Assembly (NCBI GenBank): GCA_905234565.1
Contig: CAJOHW010000003.1
Location: 1 to 64,000 of the forward strand
Direction: 5' to 3'
Length of the DNA: 64,000 bases
DNA from: an uncultured Oscillibacter sp.
GTDB lineage: Bacteria > Bacillota > Clostridia > Oscillospirales > Oscillospiraceae
A program made the position numbers and the translations under genes. Positions 55,538-64,000 of this stretch are shown one piece after another (within the stretch, counting starts at the first letter, position 1; each line of letters begins with the position of its first letter). The notes beneath the pieces were generated by a model. That model was not told the DNA's origin and searched no databases. It was given only the letters and a program-made list of their open reading frames with translations.

Positions 55538-56475
55538 AAGAGGCGTTTTTCCGCTGGCTGGACGGGGACATGGACGTGTTCTCCCGGTTCCAGGAGGGTC
55601 AGGAGGGCCACGACCTGCCCCGGCAGGCCTGGCGGCAGATCCGTCAGGACGCGGAGGCCGGGGCCGTGGAGCGCATGGGCGGCGTCATCCGGGTGGAGCA
55701 GAAGGCCTTCCAGCTGGGCTACCGGATTGCGGCGGTGGGGTGCTGTCTGGCGCTGATGGCGGTGTTTCTGTTTATGACCGCCAACATCACCCGCTACGGC
55801 GAGGAAAACCCCCGGGCGTCGGAGGTGGCCCAGCGGTACATCGAAAGCGGCCTGGAAGAGACGGGAGCCGTAAACATTGTGGCGGGCATGATCCTGGACT
55901 ACCGGGCCTTTGACACCCTGGGGGAATCCCATGTGCTCTTTACCGCCTTGATCTGCGTCATGATCCTCCTTCGCATCGACAGCAAAAACACCCGTACCGC
56001 CTATGAGGACTACTACCGGACCTTGCAGGAGCCTTACTTCCCCACGGACCGGGACCCCATCCTCCGGGAAGTGGGCACCGTGCTGGTGCCCTGCATCCTG
56101 CTCTATGGGATCTACGTCCTGCTGAACGGGCAGATCTCCCCCGGCGGAGGCTTTTCCGGCGGGGCGGTGCTGGGGGCGGGACTGGTCATCGCCGCCTCCG
56201 CCTTCGGGGACGGCACTGTGGACCGCTTCTTAACCCGGAAACGGTTCCAGGCCGCGTCCTTCTGCGCCCTGTCCTTTTACAGCTTCGCCAAAGGCTACGT
56301 GTTCTTCACCGGGGCCAACCACCTGGAAAACCACATCCCCAAGGGCATCCCCGGGGCCATTCTCTCCGGCGGGCTGATTCTGCCCCTGGACATCGCCGTG
56401 GGACTGGTGGTGGCCTGCACCATGTTCGGCTTTTACAGCCTGTTCCGCCGGGGGACCATCGGAGGGGGGAATTGA
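55534..56475 (+). CDS. MrpB/MbhE-F-like antiporter subunit
   Basis: VPCILLYGIYVLLNGQISPGGGFSGGAVLGAGLVI (MnhB domain); GTG start. Confidence 0.87.
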   Translation: MKEAFFRWLDGDMDVFSRFQEGQEGHDLPRQAWRQIRQDAEAGAVERMGGVIRVEQKAFQLGYRIAAVGCCLALMAVFLFMTANITRYGEENPRASEVAQRYIESGLEETGAVNIVAGMILDYRAFDTLGESHVLFTALICVMILLRIDSKNTRTAYEDYYRTLQEPYFPTDRDPILREVGTVLVPCILLYGIYVLLNGQISPGGGFSGGAVLGAGLVIAASAFGDGTVDRFLTRKRFQAASFCALSFYSFAKGYVFFTGANHLENHIPKGIPGAILSGGLILPLDIAVGLVVACTMFGFYSLFRRGTIGGGN

Positions 56476-56477
56476 CC

Positions 56478-56867
56478 ATGGGACAGATTTTCCGGGCGCT
56501 CCTGGCCAACTATGAGGAGGCCGCCGCCATTGTCCTCTTTGCCATTGGCCTTGCCATGCTGCTCTTTCAGCGGAACCTGATCCGAAAGCTCATCGGCATG
56601 AACATCATGGACACGGGCAGCTTCCTGTTCTTGGCCAGCATGGGCTACATCAAGGGCCGCCGGGCCCCCATTCTGGTGGATGGAATCCGGGAGGCCTCCG
56701 CCTATATCAACCCCGTTCCGGCGGGGCTGGTGCTGACGGGCATTGTGGTGTCCGTTTCCGTGACGGCGGTGATGCTGTCCCTGACCATCCGGCTCTACCG
56801 CCGCTACCATACCCTGGACCTGGACGAGATCTATGTCCTGTCCCGGCACCAGTTAGAGGATCGGTGA
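56478..56867 (+). CDS. MrpC/NuoK-like subunit
   Basis: AIGLAMLLFQRNLIRKLIGMNIMDTGSFLFL; VLTGIVVSVSVTAVMLSLTIRLY. Confidence 0.88.
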   Translation: MGQIFRALLANYEEAAAIVLFAIGLAMLLFQRNLIRKLIGMNIMDTGSFLFLASMGYIKGRRAPILVDGIREASAYINPVPAGLVLTGIVVSVSVTAVMLSLTIRLYRRYHTLDLDEIYVLSRHQLEDR

Positions 56868-56869
56868 CT

Positions 56870-58414
56870 ATGGACTTTATCCGTAATTTCCCCCTGTTTA
56901 CCATCGTGCTCAGCCTCTTTTCCGGAGTGCTGTGCATGACCCTGGGGGGCCGAAAGGCGAAAAACTATACGGTGTGCTATGAGTGCGTCCTCATCGGCCT
57001 GTGCGCCGCCGTGCTGTGGTACACCGTCCAAAACGGCGCCTTCACCTATGTCATGGGAGAGTTTCCCGCCCCCTGGGGCAATGAGATCCGGGCGGGGGTG
57101 CTGGAGGCCCTGCTGGCCCTGGTCTTTCTGCTGGTGCTGCTGTGCGCGGTACTGGGAGGCTGGCGGTTTTTGCGGCTGGACGTGGAGGAGAGCAAGATCA
57201 ACCTCTATTTCACCTTGGTGAACCTTCTGACCGCCGCCCTCATGGCCCTGGCCTGGACCAACGACATCTTCACAGGCTACGTCTTTTTAGAGATCCTGAC
57301 CCTGTCCTCCTGCGGCATCCTGATTGTCCGGGAGATAGGCCGGACCACCCTGGCGGCGGTGCGGTACATGATCCTGAACCTCATGGGCTCCGGCTTATTC
57401 CTCCTGGGCGTGGTGCTGCTGTACTCCCTGACGGGGCACCTGCTCATGGTGCCCATGCGGGGAGCCATCGCGGAGATTATGGCGGAGGGGAACTACGCCC
57501 TGATAGCCTTCTCCACCGGGGTCCTGACCATCGGCTTGGGCATGAAAAGCGGCCTGTTCCCCTTCCACTTCTGGATGCCGGATACCTACGGCACCGCCAC
57601 TCCTTCCAGCGCGGCGATTTTGGCGGCTCTGGTGTCCAAAGCCTACATCTTCCTGCTCTTTAAGATCTACTGGCGGGTCCTGGGCTGGGAGGTCTACGAG
57701 GCCCTGCCCATTCGGAACCTGCTGTTCCTGCTGGGAATCCTGGGCATGATCTTCGGCTCCGTGTCCGCCATCCGGGCAAACAACATCAACCGCATGGTGG
57801 CCTTTTCCTCCGCCGCCCAGATCGGCTATATCTACATGGGCTTGGGGCTTCCCGGAGGCTGCGCCGCCGCCATGTTCCAGATCATCGTCCACGCGGTGAC
57901 GAAATCCCTCCTGTTTCTGGCTACCCCCCGTCTTGCGGAGGTGTCCGGGGACAGCCTGCTCTTTGAGAACCTGCAGGGAAGCGGCCTGCGGGCAAGAGAG
58001 GCCGGGATTTTTTTCACCGTGGGGTCCTTTTCCATGGTGGGCATCCCGGTGTTCGCGGGCTTCGCGGCGAAACTGTCCTTCGCCGTGGCGGCGGCCCAGA
58101 CCGCCCGTCCCGCCATCATCTTCGCCACCATGGTGGCCCTGGGCATCAGCTCCACGCTCAACGCCATCTACTTTATCCGCACGGTCATCCGGGTCTACAC
58201 CGCCGGACGGGGCGGCGCGGACATCTCCGCCCCCCGGATCTACGCCGTGGAACACAACGACGCGGCGGCTCTGCTGCCCGTGTCCATGCCCGCCGTGCGC
58301 CGGATCACCTATCTGGCCCCCTGCCTGCTGCTCACCGCCGCCAACGTCTTTCTGGGCCTGTTCTCCTGGATTGTCATGGACCTCATCCAGCGGGGCTTAG
58401 GGATGTTCGCGTAA
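56870..58414 (+). CDS. proton-conducting antiporter subunit (NuoN/MrpD-like) 1
   Basis: GLGMKSGLFPFHFWMPDTYGTATPSSAAILAALVSKAYIFLLFKI. Confidence 0.92.
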   Translation: MDFIRNFPLFTIVLSLFSGVLCMTLGGRKAKNYTVCYECVLIGLCAAVLWYTVQNGAFTYVMGEFPAPWGNEIRAGVLEALLALVFLLVLLCAVLGGWRFLRLDVEESKINLYFTLVNLLTAALMALAWTNDIFTGYVFLEILTLSSCGILIVREIGRTTLAAVRYMILNLMGSGLFLLGVVLLYSLTGHLLMVPMRGAIAEIMAEGNYALIAFSTGVLTIGLGMKSGLFPFHFWMPDTYGTATPSSAAILAALVSKAYIFLLFKIYWRVLGWEVYEALPIRNLLFLLGILGMIFGSVSAIRANNINRMVAFSSAAQIGYIYMGLGLPGGCAAAMFQIIVHAVTKSLLFLATPRLAEVSGDSLLFENLQGSGLRAREAGIFFTVGSFSMVGIPVFAGFAAKLSFAVAAAQTARPAIIFATMVALGISSTLNAIYFIRTVIRVYTAGRGGADISAPRIYAVEHNDAAALLPVSMPAVRRITYLAPCLLLTAANVFLGLFSWIVMDLIQRGLGMFA

Positions 58415-58469
58415 AGTTTACAGGGAGAACCCCTCGGAGAACGACCGATCAATGCGAGGAGGCATTTTC

Positions 58470-59918
58470 ATGCTGTTAAGTACCATTCTCTTCCCCATGA
58501 TCGCGGGGACGGCGGTGTCCGCCCTGGACATGGACCGGGGGCGGCGGCGGAAACTGTACGCCGTGGTGCTGGCCCTGGCGGATCTTCTGGGGGTGCTGGC
58601 CCTGGTCCGGGGCGGGCCGTTGCACCTGCTGCCCCTGGCGGGAGGGCTGGAGCTGTACTTCGCCCTGGACCGGATAGGCCGGTGGTTTCTGGCCATTGTG
58701 CTGCTGGTGTACACCGCCGCCTGTGTCTATGCCTTTGAGTACATGAACATGGAGGAACGGGAACCCTGGTTCTTCGGCTTCTGGTTCGCCTCCTTTGGGG
58801 CGGTTATGGCGGCGTGTATGGCGGGGAACCTGGTGACGCTGTACCTGTGCTTTGAGCTGGCAACCCTGTCCTCCATGCCCATGGTCCTCCACGAGGGCAC
58901 CCGGGAGGCCATTGCGGCGGCCCTGAAGTACCTGTTCTACTCCATCGGCGGGGCCCTGCTGGGGCTTTTTGCCGTCATGGTGGTGTGCGTCTACGGCGGG
59001 GAGGCCGCCAACGCCTTTGCGCCCGGAGGCTTTTTGGACGCCGCTGTCCTCCGGGAGCGGGGAGCCCTGCTGGAATGGGCGGTCTTTTGCGGGGTTGTGG
59101 GCTTCGGGGCCAAATCCGGTATGTACCCCCTCCACGGCTGGCTGCCCGCCGCCCATCCCATTGCCCCGGCTCCGGCGTCGGCCCTGCTGTCCGGCGTCAT
59201 TGCGAAACTGGGGATCCTGGCGGTGATCCGGCTGGTGTACTTCTCCGCGGGGCCTGCCGTCCTGGCGGGGACCACCGCCCAGAAGGTGTGGATTGCCCTG
59301 GCCCTGTTGACGATCTTCATGGGCTCCATGATGGCCTTCCGGGAGAAGGTCATGAAAAAACGCCTGGCCTACTCCTCCATCAGCCAGATCTCCTATATCA
59401 TGCTGGGCCTGGCCCTGCTGAATGAGGAGGGGCTGACGGGAGGGCTGCTGCACTTCGCCGCCCACGCCGTCTCCAAGGGGGCCTTGTTCCTGTGCGCCGG
59501 GGTGTTCATCTACAAACTGGGCAAACGGGAGGCCGGGGAACTCCGGGGCGCGGGGGTCCGGATGCCCGTGACCATGTGGTGCTTTTTGATTGCGTCCCTG
59601 TCCCTGGTGGGCATTCCGCCTCTGGGAGGCTTTGTGAGCAAGTGGCATCTGGCCCTGGGGGCCTTGGGCAGCGGCCTGGGGGTATGGGGGGTGCTGGCAC
59701 CGATTGTTCTGCTGGTGTCCGCCTTCCTCACCGCCGGATACCTGCTGCCTGTGGCGGTGGACGCCTTCTTCCCGGGCCGGGACTTCCCGGAGGAGGAGCG
59801 GGCGGAGCCCTCCGCGCTGATGACCGTACCGCTCTGTGTGCTGTGCGGGGCGGCGGCGTGCGTGGGACTGTTTGGGGCCTGGCTGGCGGGAGCCTTGGAT
59901 GTTCCCGCCCTGTTTTGA
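58470..59918 (+). CDS. proton-conducting antiporter subunit (NuoM/MrpD-like) 2
   Basis: GFGAKSGMYPLHGWLPAAHPIAPAPASALLSGVIAKLGILAVIRL. Confidence 0.92.
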   Translation: MLLSTILFPMIAGTAVSALDMDRGRRRKLYAVVLALADLLGVLALVRGGPLHLLPLAGGLELYFALDRIGRWFLAIVLLVYTAACVYAFEYMNMEEREPWFFGFWFASFGAVMAACMAGNLVTLYLCFELATLSSMPMVLHEGTREAIAAALKYLFYSIGGALLGLFAVMVVCVYGGEAANAFAPGGFLDAAVLRERGALLEWAVFCGVVGFGAKSGMYPLHGWLPAAHPIAPAPASALLSGVIAKLGILAVIRLVYFSAGPAVLAGTTAQKVWIALALLTIFMGSMMAFREKVMKKRLAYSSISQISYIMLGLALLNEEGLTGGLLHFAAHAVSKGALFLCAGVFIYKLGKREAGELRGAGVRMPVTMWCFLIASLSLVGIPPLGGFVSKWHLALGALGSGLGVWGVLAPIVLLVSAFLTAGYLLPVAVDAFFPGRDFPEEERAEPSALMTVPLCVLCGAAACVGLFGAWLAGALDVPALF

Positions 59919-59927
59919 GGTTGCGCC

Positions 59928-61397
59928 ATGAATCCGGTATTGCTGTTGATTCCCATTTTACTGCCCTTCTTAGGCGGCGGGTTCCTGCTTCTGCGGCCCA
60001 TACTGGGCAACCGGCGGCGGAACCTCTACACAGAGGCCGTGGCCTGCACGGTCAGTGTGCTGGTGTTCGTATTGCTGTCCGGCATCCCCCGGGGGCAGAG
60101 CGCAACGGTGTACAGCTTCGTGGAGGGCTTCTCCGTGGGCTTCATGGTGGACGGACCCTCCATGCTCTTTGCGGGCATGATCGCGGTCATGTGGCCCCTG
60201 GCGCTGCTGTACGCCTTTTCCTACATGGAGGCGGAGGAGCGCCGGGCAGGGTGGCGGAACACCTTCTTCGCCTTCTATCTCATGACTTACGGCGTCACCC
60301 TGGCCATTGCTTTCGCGGAGAACCTGGTGACCATGTACGTGTTCTTTGAGATGCTGACCTTAATCACCATCCCCCTGGTGAGCCACTGGCAGAACCCGGA
60401 CAGCGTATATTCCGGGCGGGTTTACACGGCCTACTGTATCGCGGGGGCGTCCATGGCCTTCATCGCCGTGGTCATGGGCACCCTGGACGGCAGCGGCAGT
60501 TTCCGCTACGGCGGGAACCTGGCCAATGAGTTTGACCCGGCCCTCATGCGGGGGGTGTTCCTCTTTGGGTTCTTCGGCTTCGGCACGAAAGCGGCCCTGT
60601 TCCCCCTGTTCCGGTGGCTGCCCCAGGCGTCGGTGGCCCCTACGCCGGTGACTGCCCTGCTCCACGCCGTGGCGGTGGTGAACAGCGGGGCCTACGCCGT
60701 CATGCGCCTGACCTGGTACGCCTTCGGTCCGGATCTGCTGCTGGGCAGCCGGGAACAGACGGTGTGCGTACTGGCGGCGGCGTTCTCCATGGTGTTCGCC
60801 GCCTGGATGGCCCTGCGGCAGCGGCATTTCAAACGCCGTCTGGCCTACTCCACCATGAGCAACCTGTCCTACATCCTCTTCGGCGTGGCGTTGATGACGC
60901 CGGAGGGCTTCTGGGGGGGCCTGGCCCATATGCTCTTCCACGGGATCATTAAGATGTCCCTGTTCCTGTGCGCCGGGGCCTTCATGTGCCTGACGGGGAA
61001 CGCCTACATCTACGAGTTAGACGGCGCGGGGCGGCGGATGCCCGTGACCTTCGTCTGCTACACCCTGGGGGCCCTGTCCCTGACGGGAATCCCCCTCTTT
61101 TGCGGGTTCGTGTCCAAATGGCGGCTGCTGACCGCCGGGATCCAGGCCGGGACAGCGGCCTCCGTGGCGGGGGCGGCGGCGCTGGTGATCTCCGCGTTCC
61201 TCTGCGCCGTGTACTCCCTGACGGTCAGTGTCCGGGCCTTCTTCGCCCCGGAGAGCCGCTATCCCCAGGGGGTCCAGGAGGCGTCCTGGCGGATGCTGGT
61301 GCCCATCGGCCTCTTTACGGCGGCAAACCTGCTCTTCGGGCTGTGGTCCGGGCCTGTCATGGCCTTTTTGGAGTCCATCGCCCGGGGAGCCTTGTGA
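59928..61397 (+). CDS. proton-conducting antiporter subunit (NuoM/L-like) 3
   Basis: GFGTKAALFPLFRWLPQASVAPTPVTALLHAVAVVNSGAYAVMRL. Confidence 0.92.
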   Translation: MNPVLLLIPILLPFLGGGFLLLRPILGNRRRNLYTEAVACTVSVLVFVLLSGIPRGQSATVYSFVEGFSVGFMVDGPSMLFAGMIAVMWPLALLYAFSYMEAEERRAGWRNTFFAFYLMTYGVTLAIAFAENLVTMYVFFEMLTLITIPLVSHWQNPDSVYSGRVYTAYCIAGASMAFIAVVMGTLDGSGSFRYGGNLANEFDPALMRGVFLFGFFGFGTKAALFPLFRWLPQASVAPTPVTALLHAVAVVNSGAYAVMRLTWYAFGPDLLLGSREQTVCVLAAAFSMVFAAWMALRQRHFKRRLAYSTMSNLSYILFGVALMTPEGFWGGLAHMLFHGIIKMSLFLCAGAFMCLTGNAYIYELDGAGRRMPVTFVCYTLGALSLTGIPLFCGFVSKWRLLTAGIQAGTAASVAGAAALVISAFLCAVYSLTVSVRAFFAPESRYPQGVQEASWRMLVPIGLFTAANLLFGLWSGPVMAFLESIARGAL

Positions 61398-61415
61398 GAG
61401 GGGAGGGCGGAGATC

Positions 61416-63419
61416 GTGCGGATTGCGCTGTTGGTGTTTCTGCCCCTGCTGACAGGCCCTGCCGCCTACGCCTTGGGGCGGCGGCGGGAGGTCTGGCGGG
61501 ACAACGCCGGGGCTTTTTTAGCGGCGGGCTCAGTCTTGCTGTCGGTATCGTTGGTAATTGCCCGGCTGTACGGAGAGGCCGCGTCCCTCTCGATTCCCGG
61601 CGTTCTGGCCGGAGGGCTGTCCTTTACGGCGGACGGTTTCCGGTCCGTGTACAGCCTCATCACCTCCGTCATGTGGCTGGGGACTTCCCTCTTTGCCCGG
61701 GAGTACTTCCGGCGGGAGCGGGAGGGCCTGGACCGCTACTGGATGTTCACCCTCATGACCTTAGGGGCCACCCAGGGGGTCATGCTGTCGGCGGACCTGA
61801 TGACTACCTTCGTGTTTTTCGAGATCCTGTCCCTGACCTCCTTCACCTGGGTCATGCACGAGCAGACCCCGGGGGCCCTTCGGGCGGGGTATACGTACCT
61901 GTTCATCGCCATTTTCGGCGGACTGGTGCTGCTCATGGGACTGTTCCTGCTCTACGACCAGTGCGGCACCCTGGCCTTTGGGAAATTGGGGGCGGCGGCG
62001 TCCCGGGGAGATCCGGCGGTGATTTTTACCGCCGCCGTGTGCGTTCTTCTGGGCTTCGGGGCCAAGGCAGGGATGTTCCCCCTCCACGTGTGGCTCCCTA
62101 TGGCCCACCCGGTGGCCCCCTCTCCCGCCTCCGCCCTGCTGTCCGGCATTCTGACGAAAGTGGGCATCTACGGGATCCTGATGACTACCCTGGAGATCTT
62201 CGCCGACAGCCGTCCCTTCGGGGCCCTGATCCTGGTCCTGGGACTGGTCACCATGTTCTTAGGGGCGGTGCTGGCCCTGTGCTCCGTGAACCTGAAACGG
62301 ACCTTAGCCTGTTCCTCCATGTCCCAGATCGGCTTCATCCTGACGGGCATCGGCTCCATGGCCCTGTGCAACGCCGCCGGGGAGACGGCGGGGGCGGCCC
62401 TGGCCCTGTCCGGGGCGGTACTCCACATGGTGAACCACTCCATGCTGAAACTCCTGCTCTTTATGGCGGCGGGCGTGGTGGTCATGAACCTCCACGTCCT
62501 GACCCTGGACCAGATCCGGGGCTGGGGCCGGAAGAAATACGCCCTGCACATCGCCTTCCTCCTGGGGGCCCTGGGCATCAGCGGCGTTCCCCTGTTCAAC
62601 GGCTATCTCTCCAAGTCCATGCTCCATGAGGGGCTGGTCCACCTGATGGAGGCGGAGGAGGGCTGGCTGCTCCACGGGGCGGAGTGGATCTTCCTGATCT
62701 CCGGAGGCTGTACTTTCGCCTATATGCTAAAATTATACCGCTGCCTGTTCTGGGAGAAGAACACCCCCAAACGCCAGGCCCGGTTTGACCGCATGGGCTC
62801 CGGCATGAACCCCCTCAGCACAGCGGTGATTCTCCTCTCCGCCCTGTTCCCGGTGCTTCTGGGACTGCCAGGGGCGGCGACCGCCCTGGGATCCTTTATG
62901 ACGGGCACCTCCGTCCACTTCTCCGCCTTTGCCTGGGAGAACCTGAAAGGCGCGCTGATTTCTTTGGGCATCGGCGGGGCGGTGTACGCGGGCATCGCGG
63001 AGACGGTCCTGCGGTCCAAGGGGTCCTATGTGAACCGCTGGCCCGTATGGGCGGATTTGGAGGGCAAGGTCTACCGCCCCCTGTTCCAGCGTTGGCTGCC
63101 AGAGACTTTCGGCCCGGTGGCGGCGGTGTTCGCCCACAATGTGGTGCTTGTGCCCCTCTGCCGGAACCTGGTGCTGGCAGGCACTCTCATAGGCCGGGTA
63201 CTGGCGGACAGCTTAGACGCGGTGCTGGTATTGTTGCGGCGGACCGTGGTCCGGGAGGTGAAGATCCAGACCGGACAGGGGCCTATTGGACGGCTGCGGC
63301 AGTTTGAACGGGCCAGTGAGGAGGCCTTCCGTCCTCTGCGGGAGAATTTCTCCTTTGCCATGCTCATGGCCTGTCTGGGGATTCTGCTGATTTTTGGACT
63401 GCTGGTATGGATGCTCTGA
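61416..63419 (+). CDS. proton-conducting antiporter subunit (NuoL/HyfB-like) 4
   Basis: GFGAKAGMFPLHVWLPMAHPVAPSPASALLSGILTKVGIYGILM; 667 aa. Confidence 0.92.
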   Translation: MRIALLVFLPLLTGPAAYALGRRREVWRDNAGAFLAAGSVLLSVSLVIARLYGEAASLSIPGVLAGGLSFTADGFRSVYSLITSVMWLGTSLFAREYFRREREGLDRYWMFTLMTLGATQGVMLSADLMTTFVFFEILSLTSFTWVMHEQTPGALRAGYTYLFIAIFGGLVLLMGLFLLYDQCGTLAFGKLGAAASRGDPAVIFTAAVCVLLGFGAKAGMFPLHVWLPMAHPVAPSPASALLSGILTKVGIYGILMTTLEIFADSRPFGALILVLGLVTMFLGAVLALCSVNLKRTLACSSMSQIGFILTGIGSMALCNAAGETAGAALALSGAVLHMVNHSMLKLLLFMAAGVVVMNLHVLTLDQIRGWGRKKYALHIAFLLGALGISGVPLFNGYLSKSMLHEGLVHLMEAEEGWLLHGAEWIFLISGGCTFAYMLKLYRCLFWEKNTPKRQARFDRMGSGMNPLSTAVILLSALFPVLLGLPGAATALGSFMTGTSVHFSAFAWENLKGALISLGIGGAVYAGIAETVLRSKGSYVNRWPVWADLEGKVYRPLFQRWLPETFGPVAAVFAHNVVLVPLCRNLVLAGTLIGRVLADSLDAVLVLLRRTVVREVKIQTGQGPIGRLRQFERASEEAFRPLRENFSFAMLMACLGILLIFGLLVWML

Positions 63420-63438
63420 CAAAGGAGGGACAGCGGCG

Positions 63439-64000
63439 GTGTATAAACTGATTGCCTTGGATATGGACGGCACCTTGCTGAGAACGGACCAGACCATCCA
63501 CCCGGACACCCTCCGGGACCTCCGGGCCGCCGCCGAGCATGGCGTACAGGTTGCCTACTGTTCCGGACGGGCCCTGTCCGAACTGCGGCCCTATTTCTCC
63601 CTCCTGCCCATGATGCGCTGGGCGGTGTGTTACAGCGGGGCCATGGTCTACGACTGCCGGGAGGAACGGGCGGTCTTTCACGCCCCTATCCCCCAGCCCC
63701 TTGTGGCGGAGATTTTAGACGCCGCCCGGGACTACGGGGCCATGCCGGAACTGCTGCGGGAGGCGGAGAGTATCGTGTCCGGGGCGGATTTGGATCACAT
63801 CCGGGACTTCCACTTGGAGGCCTTTTTGTCCCTGTTCCGGAAGACGGCTCGGCAGAGCAACGATCTGCTGGCGGAGGGCCGCCAGTACCGGGATCTGCTG
63901 AAATTAAACCTGTTCTTCCGCACGATATCGGACCGCCAGGAAATCCGGAAACGGTTGGATGCCCTGCCCCTGGAATTTGTGGAGTTGTACGACACCGCCC
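63439..64000 (+). CDS. HAD-family (Cof-type) hydrolase, truncated by window end
   Basis: GTG start; YKLIALDMDGTLLRTDQTIHPDTLRDLRAAAEHGVQVAYCSGRALSEL; no stop before 64000. Confidence 0.88.
   Translation, partial: MYKLIALDMDGTLLRTDQTIHPDTLRDLRAAAEHGVQVAYCSGRALSELRPYFSLLPMMRWAVCYSGAMVYDCREERAVFHAPIPQPLVAEILDAARDYGAMPELLREAESIVSGADLDHIRDFHLEAFLSLFRKTARQSNDLLAEGRQYRDLLKLNLFFRTISDRQEIRKRLDALPLEFVELYDTA

Noticed and set aside
60968-62629. 553-aa plus-strand ORF
   Set aside because: Alternate-frame shadow of two well-supported antiporter subunits; Arg/Gly/Pro-rich with no domain.
1-64000. rRNA, tRNA, prophage, transposase or integrase genes
   Set aside because: None recognised in any frame or as a typical RNA sequence; a tRNAscan/Infernal run would be decisive.

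Overview
High-G+C chromosomal window from a spore-forming Firmicute, probably Oscillospiraceae-like (inferred from spoVAE, ytfJ/gerW, dacF, scpAB and an ispH-rpsA fusion). Most of it is ordinary chromosome: an ascorbate-type PTS locus with a PRD regulator; a flavodiiron/rubredoxin/NADH-oxidoreductase fusion; a TetR-TolC-like-HlyD-RND efflux operon; a second MMPL transporter with a giant coiled-coil partner; metA, ilvE, scpA/scpB, dacF, cmk-plsC-ispH/rpsA, rimM-trmD-cyclophilin; and a large Mrp/Mbh-like antiporter operon with four NuoL/M/N-type subunits. The less ordinary content is: (i) a lower-G+C three-gene cassette at 49.6-51.5 kb ending in a SecB-like chaperone; (ii) a ~80-bp dispersed imperfect-palindrome element with six full copies and one ends-only copy; (iii) a nested 18-bp/47-bp repeat array at 19.06-19.32 kb; (iv) a leucine-rich-repeat/cytidine-deaminase fusion; (v) a probable frameshift in the 3' part of scpB; (vi) a small secreted-peptide ORF missing from the ORF track. 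No rRNA, tRNA, CRISPR array, transposase or prophage was recognised. All calls come from reading the sequence; no database search was run.
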